A stretch of 64,000 bases of DNA from positions 2,852,001 through 2,916,000 of the forward strand of contig NC_003280.10 of the NCBI RefSeq assembly GCF_000002985.6, in the 5' to 3' direction. Under the pieces are notes generated by a model that did no database searches, was not told the origin of the DNA, and was given only the letters and a program-made list of their open reading frames with translations. Positions 32,897-43,596 of the stretch are shown piece by piece (the stretch's first letter is position 1; each line of letters begins with the position of its first letter). The stretch is from Caenorhabditis elegans (Eukaryota; Nematoda; Chromadorea; Rhabditida; Rhabditidae). Both the position numbers and the translations under genes were made by a program.

Positions 32897-33639
32897 TTAA
32901 ATGTGTGTCTCTGGAAAAAATGTTGAAATTTGAGAGGATAAAAATTTTTTTTTGAAAAAAAAAATTTTTTTTTTGAGTGTTTTTTAAACTGAAATTCCTT
33001 AAATTTTAGGCAGTTTTCAGCAAATTTTATTCAAAAAATAACAAAAATCTGTTAAATACCTTTTTTTTTAATTAAAAACAATTCTGAAAAAAACCTAATT
33101 TTTTCAGACATTTTCTGCCAGTTTTTTCTGAAAATTCATAATTTTTAAAAGTATTTTTATCGAACTTTATTCCAAACTGAATGAAAATATAATTTTTAAA
33201 ATTAATTTCAGACAAAAATTTGAAAAAAAATAACTTTCGAAATTTTTTTTTTCAGAAAAAAAATTCAAAAAATGGTTTTATTTTTCAAATTTTCATTTAA
33301 AAATTCTTTAAAAGATTTTTTCAATTTTTTCAGAAACATTATTTAAAAAAAACGATTTTTTTCAAAATTACAGAGAAAAAATCAAAAATATTTTTTTCAA
33401 AAAATTTTCTAAAAATATCTTATTATCTGTGAAAATCACTAAAAAATTTTTTTTTTTAATTAAAAAAAAATTCCATTAGGGCTGAGACCCATATATTCCA
33501 CAAAAAAATGAAAAAAAAATTTTCATCGAAAAAAAAATACTATATGGAAATTTAATCAAAGGTACATTTTGCAAATAAAATTCAAAAAAAAAGTAGAGAG
33601 CGAAAAATGGGGGAAAAACTGAGATATCTGGAGGAATAG

Positions 33640-34385
33640 CAGCGGAAAAATCAATAAATTATCGACTTTTCAATTTAAAAAATCAATAAAATATCGATTT
33701 TTTAGGGAAAATGGTCAAAAATCGATAGATTATCGATTTTTTAGTGAAAATACTGAAAAAATCAATAAATTATCATTTTTCGCGGAGAATTTCAAAAAAA
33801 AAATCAATTTTTTTAGTCCAAAAAAAATCATTAAAATATCGAATTTTTAGTAAAAATTCTTTTAAAAAACGATTTTTCAATAAAAAATCAATAAATTATC
33901 GATTTTTCAGTGAAAATGGTCAAAAATCGATTTTTTAGTGTGAAAACTCTCAATAAAATCAATAAGTTATCGATTTTTCAATAAAAAAAATCAATAAAAT
34001 ATCGATTTTTTAGTGAAAATTCTATAAAAACCGATTTTTCAATTAAAAAAATCAATAAATTATCGATTTTTTAGTGTGAAAACTCTCGATAAAATCAATA
34101 AAATATCGATTTTTCAGTGAAAATACCGAAAAAAAAAATCGATTTTTCAATAAAAAATCAATAAAATATCGATTTTTAGGGAAAATTCTTTAAAAAAATC
34201 GATTTTTCAATAAAAAAATCAATAAATTATCGATTTTTCAGTGAAAATTCTATTAAAAATTGATTTTTCAATAAAAAAATCAATAAATTATCGATTTTTC
34301 CAAGAAAATGGTCAGAAAATCAATAAAATATCGATTTTTAGTAAAAATACTGAAGAAAAAAAACAATAAAATATCGATTTTTCCA
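33640..34385. repeat. AATCAATAAA(A/T)TATCGATTTTT array between pinn-1 and PIGW
   Basis: At least fifteen copies of a ~35-65 bp unit centred on AATAAATTATCGATTTTT followed by AGTGAAAAT, between the pinn-1 stop and the PIGW start. No gene is seen in 32900-34390 otherwise. A similar but separate array lies at 48660-49700. Confidence 0.85.
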
Positions 34386-34391
34386 GGCAAT

Positions 34392-37005
34392 TTATTTGAT
34401 ACGATAGATGAGATGAACACCGGATGAAGTATCCACAATATCAGACATTTCTCCAATTTCCAGTGCAAATGAGGCGTCTTCGAATGGTTTCTGCATTTGA
34501 CGACGTTCGAATGGCTGAAAATTTTAGAGTTTTTGGGTTTTTTGGGGTGAAAAAATCGATATTTTTGAAGATTTTTTGGAGGTGAAATTAGCTGAAATTG
34601 CAGGTTTTTAGGCGAAAAATTGACCTTTTTTCAAGTTTTTAGAGGAAAAATTGGTAAAAATGAATTTTTTCGCAGTTTTTCACGCAAATTTATAGCTAAA
34701 ATATTATATTAAAATTGATTTTTTTTCCCTGATTTTCAGGGTAATTTTACAGGCAATTTTTCGTGATTTTGTCATAAAATTCGAAGAAAAATTGTATTTT
34801 TCGGAGCATTTTAAGGGTAATTTTGATATTTTTAATTTTTGAACATTTTTTTGTGAATTTTTGATAGCAATTTACAAAAAAAACAAAGTTTTCCGTGAAA
34901 ATCGATTTTTTTTCAGACTTTCGGAGATTTTTCAGGTTTTTCATATTAAAATCCAAGAAAATTGGGGCTCTTTTTGACGCTTTTTCAATAATTTTAACAG
35001 TTTTCAATGGATTTTCGACAAAAATCGGACGTTTTTGAGCTTTTTTCACCCGAAATTCGACAGTTTTCTGGGCATTTTTCACTTTTTAGAGGTTTTTAGG
35101 CTTTTTTTCAGCTATAAAATCGAAGGAAAATTGTATTTTTGAAGCTTTTTCACACAAAAATTTCAGGAAAAACGACATTTTTCAACAAAATTTGAACTTT
35201 TCAGGGCAAAAATTTGCGTTTTTTCGGTACTTTTCCTCCGCCCGGCGGTTACAGTACCCCAAGATCTCCGCCACGTTTTGCCGAACTGCAATCGCTGAAT
35301 TGTTTGGCGAGTTCACGGAATTTTCCCTCAATGTTCGACGCATCTTTCAGCTCCTTTTCGTAATCTGAATGAAAAAATATTGATTTTTAGACCAAAAATT
35401 CCGATTTTTTAGCTTAAAAATCATTGAAAAATTGGAAAATTCGGCGAAAATATACTTTTTCTGTCGAAAAATCGAAAAATAGAGCTATTTTTCGATTTTT
35501 TTTTTAGTAAAAAACCTGCAAAATGCAGTTTTTAGCCGATTTTAGACACAAAAATGAAGAAAAATCGATGATGAAATCCAATTTTTCGGCTAAATGTGAG
35601 AAAATCCGCAATTTTCAGCAAAAACCCGGGGAAAATCGATTTTTAGCGCTGAAAATTGAATTTCCGCGCGAATTTTTAGGTTTTTACTGTGAAAATGGGT
35701 GATTTAGAGCTTTTTTGGCCATTTTTCCGCGAAAATGCCAGATTTTAGGCTGAAAATTAAGAAAACGTCGATAAAAATCATTTTTTCTGGAATTTTTGCG
35801 GCTAAAATTCAGGAAATTGGCAATTTTCGGCTCATTACTCTGAAAAATCAAAATGTTTCTCGGTTTTTCAAGTGATTTTTAAGGAAAAAATGCGAAAAAC
35901 CGCAAATTTCCCGAAATTCTCGTTTTTTTTATACAATTTTTAGTCAAAAATTTCATTTTTTTAAAGCAAAAAACGGCAATTTTAGTGCTTTTTTCGGACA
36001 AAAACGGTGAAAAACTGACTGAAATGCCGATTTTAGGCTGAAAAATGAAGAAAAATCGATTAAAAACCCATTTTTCCGGGTAAAATTAGAGAAAATCGCA
36101 TTTTTTTGGGATTTTTGAGAACCAATTTTTCATAATAAAAAACAATTTTTAGTGCTGAAAATCCGCATTTTGGGGGTTTAAAATGTGAAAAATCCGGATT
36201 TTTCCGAGAAAAATTTAGTATTTGAGCTAAACAGCCGAAAAACTTGCCATTTTCATGAAAATTTCACTAATTTTCCGCTAAAAATCAGAAAATTGGCAAT
36301 TTTCGGGTTAAAACTCTAAAAAATCGTAATTTTTCGGGGTTTCAACGCGATTTTTCAATTAAAAATCGGTTTTTTGCGCGGAAAATTGGTCAAAAATCAG
36401 AGAATTTGCTTTTTTAAGAAATTTTCTCGAGAAAAATCGAAAATTTCGGCTAAAAATTAAATTTCCGCACGGTTTTTCAGGTTTTTAATATAAAAAATTG
36501 GCGAAAATCCGGTTTTTTTGGCATTTTTTACAGGAAAAACACGTTTTTCGAGCTAAAAAATCCGATTTTTCACGAAAATTCCGCAAATCCGCACTTTTGA
36601 GGATGTTAATCGCGTCATCCTTGGATCTTGTGATGTGATCGGACCGCCAAGACGATGGATTACGGCTTCCATCGTGTTTTACGAGCAAATGAAGGCATTG
36701 GACGGATTTTAGCTCGCTTCCCTGGAAAAATATCGATTTTTGCGGGGTTTTTGGGTGAAAAAACGCGAAAAATCACGAATTTTGAGTGATTTTGAGCGAA
36801 AAATCAGCTAAAAATTGCCATTTTCTCACTTTTCCAAACGCCGACTCGTCTGGGCGCTCCCATTGGCTGCGGCCGGTGGCCGTGTTGAAGTAGTAGACGC
36901 GATCTGGAAAAATTATCGATTTTTTTCGCAGAATTTCGCGAATTTCCAACCATTCGAGCGGCTCTGACGCTTTTCCCATCCGGCTGGCAGCGAATTATCG
37001 GACAT
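34392..37005 (-). CDS. pinn-1: PINN-1, Pin1-type peptidyl-prolyl cis-trans isomerase, 161 aa
   Basis: Exons: 37005-36951, 36903-36830, 36721-36595, 35364-35258 and 34514-34392; phases 1, 0, 1, 0. The WW domain (residues ~5-38) has Trp10 and Trp33 and the YYFN core, and binds phospho-Ser/Thr-Pro. The parvulin domain (~48-161) has [32 protein letters not shown] with the catalytic Cys at 111, and a C-terminal GVHLIYRIK with the second His at 155. The phosphate-binding basic cluster of human Pin1 (Lys63, Arg68, Arg69) is present as Lys58 and Arg63, but the third position is Asn64. The enzyme isomerises pSer/Thr-Pro bonds, mainly in the nucleus. The acceptor TTCTCACAG abuts the ATG, and the sqv-2 stop is 217 nt upstream, so it is probably a downstream operon gene. 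Confidence 0.97.
35640..36392. repeat. Left arm of a long inverted repeat (pinn-1 intron 3)
   Basis: The sequence from ~36040 to 36392 is the near-perfect reverse complement of 38546-~38895 in sqv-2 intron 3. The segment ~35640-35770 pairs with ~38895-39030. An extra ~270 bp (35770-36040) is present only in this arm. Pairing runs across blocks such as AAAAATCGGTTTTTTGCG and CCGGATTTTTCCGAG. Confidence 0.88.
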
Positions 37006-37221
37006 CTGTGAGAATGTATGGGTTTTTCTGGGGATTTTGCGTAAAAATAGGTATTTCTGGGAAAAATCAACGATTTTTCGGGGGGAAAAATGAATAAAAT
37101 CGGTTTAAATGTGGAAAAATGCAATATTTATACGAGAAAGACAATTATTATGCGCGGAAAAACCGTAGAAATCTGGAAAATTGGCCCGTATTCAGTAAAA
37201 AATGCGATAAAATGCAATAAA
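37006..37221 (-). promoter_or_regulatory. Operon-type intercistronic region between sqv-2 and pinn-1
   Basis: Only 216 nt separate the sqv-2 stop (37222-37224) from the pinn-1 ATG. The region ends in a splice acceptor (CATTCTCACAG) joined directly to the ATG and contains U-rich stretches on the transcribed strand, as expected for SL2 trans-splicing. A GTATAAATATTG near 37132 is the closest to a polyadenylation signal. Confidence 0.65.
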
Positions 37222-40200
37222 TTATGGAATATTCGATCCGTTGACTCTTGTACAACATTCGCTGGGTGCTTTCGAGAAATCGTACACGTAGGATGGATGT
37301 TTTCTGCAAGAAATTGGTTAAAAATTGGTGAAAAATGATGGAAATTGATTAACGCGGCCGAGAAATCGATTTTAGGCAAGCGCGCTCTATGGAGAATCGG
37401 TCGTCGCGGCCACGGAGTCCTCTCGGAGAAGAGGTGAATTAATAATTTCGCGAATTTCGCATAATTTTGGCGATTAAAAGGGGTTTTTGCAGGTTATTTC
37501 CGGTTTTTCGATGGGAAAATTGATGAAAATTGCATTTTAAATACGAATCCAGCAAAAAACAAGCGAAAATTCGATTTTTTCGCTGTTTTTTCCCGAGAAA
37601 CTTCGAAAATGGCTTAATGTTTCGCCGACTTTCTAAAAAATCGGCCTATAAATGCGAATTTTGCAATTTTTCGAGTGATTTGGCGCAATTTTCGCACGAA
37701 AAATCAGTTTTTTGGTCGAAAAATGGAAAAATTGGCAAAAAATTGGAATTTTTCGGGGTTTTGTACAAGAATGTCGAAAATTGGACGATTTTCGGTAAAA
37801 ATCGACCATTTTTATCCGATTTTTCCAATTTTCCGGCCGATTTTAACACAAAAATCTGGTTTTTTTGCGGAAAAACCCAGAAAATGGCCAAAAATGGGTA
37901 AAAATTGCGAATTTTCTAATTTGTCCAGCAGATTTTGGCAATTTTTAGGCAAAAATCTGAGAAAATAGCTTTAAAAAATTGGTGAAACTTGTGAATTTTC
38001 TAATTATCCGAGCGATTTGGCAGTTTTAGGCTAAATTTCGGTTTTTTGGGCTGAAAATTGGTGAAAATTGCGATTTGTCCAATTTTCCGGGAGATTTTGA
38101 CGATTTTTTTACTAAAAAAACCCAAAAAATTAGCGAATCCGGGGCAATTTTTTCGCATTTTTCACAAAATCGGCTTAAAAATTTCCGAAAAAAAAGGCGA
38201 TTTTTCTAATTTTTCGAGCGATTTCATGGGTTTTTTTTGGTGGAAAAATCCAAAATTTGGCGTAAAAATTTTGTCAAAAAATTCAGTTTTTCGAAAAATG
38301 GACCATTTTTTCCGATTTTTCTTAGGAAAAAGTGAATTTTCCAATTTTCCGGGCGATTTTGACGATTTTTAAACCAAAAATTCAATTTTTTTTTGTTTTT
38401 AAATTCAAAAAATCCAAAATTTTAAGGCTAAATCCTTTAATGTTAAGGCCAAAATTTTGATTTTTAGGCCAAAAAATCAAAATTATTTTTAAAAAATCTT
38501 AAAATTTTTTTTTTAATTTTAAAAATCCAAAATTTCCAAATTTTTGGCCAATTTTCCGCAAAAAACCGATTTTTAATTGAAAAATCGCGTTGAAACCCCG
38601 AAAAATTACGATTTTTTAGAGTTTTAACCCGAAAATTGCCAATTTTCTGATTTTTAGCGGAAAATTAGTGAAATTTTCATGAAAATGGCAAGTTTTTCGG
38701 CTGTTTAGCTCAAATACTAAATTTTTCTCGGAAAAATCCGGATTTTTCACATTTTAAACCCCCAAAATGCGGATTTTCAGCACTAAAAATTGTTTTTTAT
38801 TATGAAAAATTGGTTCTCAAAAATCCCAAAAAAATGCGATTTTCTCTAATTTTACCCGGAAAAATGGGTTTTTAATCGATTTTTCTTCATTTTTCAGCCT
38901 AAAATCTGGCATTTTCGCGGAAAAATGGCCAAAAAAGCTCTAAATCACCCACAATTTTCACAGTAAAAACCTAAAAATTCGCGCGAAAATTCAATTTTCA
39001 GCACTAAAAATTGATTTTTATTGAAAATTGGTTCAAAAATCCCAAAAAATGCGATGATTTTTCGTCCATTTCCGCTGACTTACTGGAACTCTTTAGCACA
39101 AAGTTTTCCAGTTTTCTTCAAATTTTCAAACATCTCTTGCATCTCTTGCTCCGTGTGCTTATGAGTAATTAAATACTCATTATTACATCCACGGGATCTC
39201 CATTCGGTATCAAATCTCGGATCATGTACATATTTAACATCTAGGCCGCCTATCCAGGCGCCTACCGACACATCTTCATTCCGATAGTGTCGGAAGAGTT
39301 GGGCATTGATTGCCAAGAATCGAATGAGCTCATAAGAGAGCACATAACCACCGCCAAGTTGATATGGAAGATAACGATCACACAGATTCCATTCGGGTTC
39401 TTTCCATTTTCCTTTACGGAATGGTTTAGCTCGACCATCTAGGAATCCCCAGTAGAGCATTGGATCTTGAATTTGTTTGAGATTTATGATTAGTGGGGTG
39501 ATTCGGACGAATGAGTCGATGTCGGTCTGATGAAAAAATGGGAGATTTTGGGGGAAAATCGGCGGTGGTTTTAGAGTGAAAAATTGGAAAATTTTAATGC
39601 AAATAATAACAATAATAATTCTACCGGAGTTTTTTTTTTGTTGAAAAATTTAATGTTTTTAGCCAAAAAATGAAAATTTGGGCAGAGGTTCCCCGTAAAC
39701 GTGACTAAATGGAGCCCATCGGGAATTGTGATGAGAATATCGTAATTCTATTGGCGAATTAACGAGGTTTTGCACATCACAATACTCAATAGATACATCC
39801 ATTTGCCACAGGAAAATTGAGGTTTTTGAGTCAAAATTTGCACAAAATTGGGCAAAATTTCACATTTTGCCGATTTAAAAAAAATTTGAGGATTAAAACC
39901 GTTTTTCACAACAGTTTCTCATCATTTTTTTGTGCTGAAAAATCTAAAAATTTAGCCGATTTTCGATATTTTTCGGGTTTATTAAATTATAAACATTTTT
40001 CCTGACAAAATATGGCATTTTTGATAATTTTTAACGATTTTTCGCAAAAATCTCCCAACTTTGGAGTAATTTATCTCTAAAACTGACCGAGAATCTTAAT
40101 TGTTAGACTAAAACTTCAAGTTTTTTTATAAGAATAAATGAATTTTTCCGTGAAAATCTACAAAATCACTGCAACTTTTTCCACACGAGGGACGAGGAAA

Positions 40201-42380
40201 AGTGGTTTCTAGGCCATGGCCGAGGGGCCGACAAGTTTCAGCGGCCATTTATCTTGCTTTGTTTTCCGCCTGTTTTCTTTCGTTTTTCATCGATTTTTTT
40301 TCGTTTTTTCTTAATAAAACTGATAAATAAATACTTTTTGCACAGATGCTAAAACAATTTCCGAGTAAAAAATTATGTATTCAGTGGGCAAGCAGCGGTG
40401 AAAGTGGTCAATGTAAAATGATGGATTACGGGAATACAAAACCTAAACTTTTTCTGAAACATGATACATATGATGCTTAGATGCTGAAATTACCTGATTT
40501 TCATAACGAGACCGCTGAAAAAGTTTTGAGATTTTCAAAATTAAACTTTTTGTGCGAAAATCTCGACTTTTTCACTAAAAAATTTGAATTTTGAAAACCT
40601 CAAAACTTTTTCAGCGGTCTCGTTATGAAAATCAGGTAATTTCAACATCTAAGCATCATATGTATCATGTTTCAGAAAAAGTTTAGGTTTTGTATTCCCG
40701 TAATCCATCATTTTACATTGACCACTTTCACCGCTGCTTGCCCACTGAATACATAATTTTTTACTCGGAAATTGTTTTAGCATCTGCAAAAAATATTTAT
40801 TTATCAGTTTTATTAAGAAAAAACGAAAAAAATCGATGAAAAACGAAAGAAAACAGGCGGAAAACAGAGCAAGATAAATGGCCGATGAAACTTGTCGGCC
40901 CCTCGGCCATGGCCTAGAAACCACTTTTCCTCGTCCCTCGTCAGGAAAAAGTTGCAGTGCGGATTTCCAGCCAAATTCCAGTTGTATACCTTCAAGAAAA
41001 ATTTGAATTTAAAATTGGCAAAAGCGTGTACAAAACAGGCCAAAGTCTTCTTTGCCAGCCTCTCATAGGACTCTTCATGGCGGTCGAGAAGCGCCAAATC
41101 GCCGAATTTCTCATTTTCCTCGGCCAGCAACCGACGATCTTCGGCCGCGAGGCCCATCGTTCCGACGGCGAATTTTGCGATAAAAACGGACGGTCCTTTA
41201 GTTGATAGGCGGAACCATGTGTCACGGACATTTTGACGTCGTTCTGTTTCGTTTGGTGACGTCAGAATTGAAATGTACAGAAATGTTTCGGGAAGATTAG
41301 TTGGAGAGGAGATTAAAGGAGCATTGGAGCCACCGCCTGAAAATTGGGGAAAATTATCGATTTTTCTGGAAAAAAAATCGGAAATTTGGAGAAAAAATCG
41401 GGTCTTGAAGCGAAATTTGAGCAATTTCTGAGCTCAAAATTCGAAATTTTTCGCAAAATTATCAATAGGGCGCAGTTGCTGCTGACATTTGGAGCAAAAA
41501 TCACTGAAAATCAAAATTTTGCGGAGAAATGAGTCTCGAAACGAAAATTTTGCAATTTTTGAGCTCGAATTTCCAAAATTTTGAAAAATTATCAGTAGAG
41601 CGCGGTTGCTGCATTTTTCAAAAATTCAAAATTCGCTTTACTGACAATTTTTCTAAAATTTTGATGTCTCGAAACGAGATTTAAACAATTTTGTGCCCAA
41701 AATTTGAAATTTTTAGAAAAGTTATCATTAGAGCGCGGTTGCATTCTTCAAAAATTCAATTTTCATGTTTTTTAAATTTCCGAATAATGCAACTGCACTC
41801 TACTGTTAATTTTCCTTTAAAAAATTGGAATTTTGTGGAAAAAATGGGTCTCGGAACGAAATTTATGCAATTTAGCTCAAAATTCGAAAATTTTAGAAAA
41901 ATTATCAGTAGAGCACGGTTGCATTTTTCAAAAACTAAAATTTTATATTTTTCTAAATTTTCGAATAATGCAAGTGCACTCTGCTTCTAAAAAATTTGAA
42001 ATTTTTAGAAAAAATATCAGTAGAGCGCGGCGCATTATTTGAAAATTCAAAAAATTTGAATTTTTCGAAAAATGAAACTGCGCTCTACTGATAATTCTCG
42101 GGAATTTCGGGTTTTTTAATGGAAAAATTCAAATTTTTGGGTCAAAATCTCCGAAAATGGCTAAAAATGGCAATTTTCGAGCTAAAAATTCAAAATTCAA
42201 AGTTTTTTCCGAAATTTCGAGGATTTTTTCAAATTTTTCCGCTTAAAATTGCTCCGAACCATTGATGGCTGAAGGTGTTGCTGGCGGTGAATCATCCCAT
42301 CCACAATTGAATATTACTGCAAGTGTGCACAATGAGCAAAAAGCGCCAGCTACGAGCAAATATGTTCGGTAGAATCTCAT
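37222..42380 (-). CDS. sqv-2: SQV-2, beta-1,3-galactosyltransferase II (GAG linker), 330 aa
   Basis: Exons: 42380-42260, 41336-40990, 39526-39084 and 37303-37222; phases 1, 0, 2. It adds the second galactose of the xylose-Gal-Gal-GlcA linker on which chondroitin and heparan sulfate are built, in the Golgi (family of human B3GALT6). A short cytosolic start is followed by a signal anchor (~residues 6-25, [18 protein letters not shown]), type II topology. The DxD metal/UDP site is TDIDSFVR (Asp158, Asp160), followed by [16 protein letters not shown] and [11 protein letters not shown]. The last exon supplies YVYDF...SECCTRV, matching the family C-terminus. Without it exon 3 would read to a stop at 39080, but CCA|GTAAGTC at 39084 is a strong donor and the spliced length equals the known 330 aa. 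Introns 1-3 are 0.9-1.8 kb and hold repeats and duplicated modules. Confidence 0.97.
38546..39040. repeat. Right arm of the pinn-1/sqv-2 inverted repeat (sqv-2 intron 3)
   Basis: Reverse complement of 36040-36392 and 35640-35770 in pinn-1 intron 3 (see that entry). Spacing between the arms is ~2.15 kb, including both the end of sqv-2 and the start of pinn-1. Confidence 0.88.
39592..40167. repeat. Block X: ~575-bp duplicated block in sqv-2 intron 2, with hairpin and small ORF
   Basis: Almost identical to 56961-57533 in intron 2 of the large E2 gene. It contains a 130-bp GC-richer island (39685-39815) with a strong hairpin at 39726-39782: TTGTGATG pairs with CATCACAA, and inside TCGTAATTC pairs with GAATTAACGA around a TATTGGC loop. 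On the minus strand the island is open for 47 codons (39802-39659: [20 protein letters not shown]...). Either reading (exon remnant or structured RNA) is possible; the product is not recognised. Confidence 0.85.
40167..40959. mobile_element. Palindromic foldback element Y, copy A (sqv-2 intron 2)
   Basis: A 793-bp inverted repeat: arms ~40167-40543 and ~40573-40959, loop ~30 bp, arms near-identical. Termini are CACTGCAACTTTTTCC and its reverse complement. Each arm carries a 44-codon ORF (plus 40346-40480; minus 40783-40649) starting [18 protein letters not shown], preceded by a splice-acceptor-like TTTTTGCACAG or TTTTTTGCAG. There is no transposase and no clear target-site duplication. A second copy is at 53897-54691. 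Confidence 0.85.
41455..42080. repeat. GTAGAGCGCGGTTGC dispersed repeat in sqv-2 intron 1
   Basis: Five copies of a unit with TATCAGTAGAGCGCGGTTGC (or CACTCTACTG on the other strand) and CTCGAAACGAAATTT, spaced ~110-170 bp and in both orientations. Confidence 0.75.
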
Positions 42381-42391
42381 TCCGGCAGCAT
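42377..42391 (-). promoter_or_regulatory. Four-codon upstream ORF overlapping the sqv-2 start (ATGA)
   Basis: After the predicted acceptor (TTTTTCAG, 42396) the leader reads CCAA ATG CTG CCG GAA TGA. This encodes Met-Leu-Pro-Glu-stop, with the TGA overlapping the sqv-2 ATG as ATGA. If the mRNA is trans-spliced at this site, ribosomes scanning from the leader meet this start first. Confidence 0.6.
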
Positions 42392-43596
42392 TTGGCTGAA
42401 AAAAAAAACAACATTTCAGTAGTGAAAAATTGGAAAAAACCCGCCACGAGATCCCATAGTTTTTGGAATTTTTTCGCGTTGGGACTCTTTTTTTCTCTAA
42501 ATTTTTTAATTTTTAAACTCAGCTCGCCGAGAGACCCACATAAATTTCAAACTTCTCCGAACCTTGTCATGTTTATATTCAAATTGAAGCTCTTGGTAAG
42601 CTGTATTCAAATATAACAAAAAATTTCGAAAATTTAGGGTCTCGCAGCGAAATTGGCGGGAAATTCAAAAACCTGTAAATTATTGGAAAATATCCAAAAA
42701 AAAAATATTCAAAAGCTCACTGAAACTTGGAAAAAAAATCAAAAAATTCAAAAAATTATCTGGAAAAATCGTTTAAAAATTCAAATTTATTCCAAAAAAT
42801 CCACAAAAAGGGAAAAATAAAAAAAAAATATCACAGGAGGCAAAATTTTTTATTTTTTCAAAAGGAAGAAATTAAAAAAAAAAAGTTCAGTTTTCCTTCA
42901 AATCGGGGCGGGGCCATGTGTGTGGAGCCTAAAATTCGGAAAAATGACCAAGAAAGGGGCGGAGCCGGACCTACAGGTATGGAAAAAGTCAATTTTTGCG
43001 TGGGCGGCGGACGAAAAAAGTCGACAAGTACAAGAGAAGAGGAAATCAATGGAAAATACACACACACGAGCACACATACGAGAATTACATATATCGGTTA
43101 AAAAACTTGGCAAAAGCCGGATAGACACGTGGAAATACGGGCGCGCGCGGGAAATTTGAAATTTTGAGAAAAATTGCGCGATTTTTGAGCATTTTTGTGA
43201 TGAAAAATCGGCCTATTTTAGCCTTGAACCTGAATTTTCGGCTTTTTCAGCCTAAAATTACTCGGTTTTTAAGGAATTTGAGCGAAAAAATTCGAAAAAA
43301 TTTTCCAGAAAAAGCCCAAATTTTTGGCTTAAAAAATACAAGATTTTAGGGCTTAAATCGAAAATTGGCCTATTTTAAGCCAAAAATGTCAAAAAGCTGG
43401 AAAATTCCAAAATATGAAAAAAATCTAAAAATTCGACCATTTTTAAGCCTAAAACCTTCAAAAAATCACAAAAAGCTTGAAATTTTCCAGAAAAATCCCA
43501 AATTTTGGCTTAAAATGGTCCAAAATTGGCCATTTTTGGACTAAAACGGCTCATTTTCACCAAAAAATCTACAAAAAATCAAAAATAAATTTCTCA

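Noticed and set aside
39659-39802. H/ACA snoRNA in block X
   Set aside because: Two stems are present, but no hinge with an H box lies between them and no ACA is correctly placed on the host strand; left as an unclassified hairpin.
40649-40924. 91-codon minus-strand ORF as an independent gene
   Set aside because: Only its last 44 codons are preserved in the other arm and copy; the upstream part is A/T-rich arm sequence.
40813-41424. 203-codon minus-strand ORF
   Set aside because: It is sqv-2 exon 2 read through its acceptor and donor; the part after KFKFFLK is intron and palindrome sequence.
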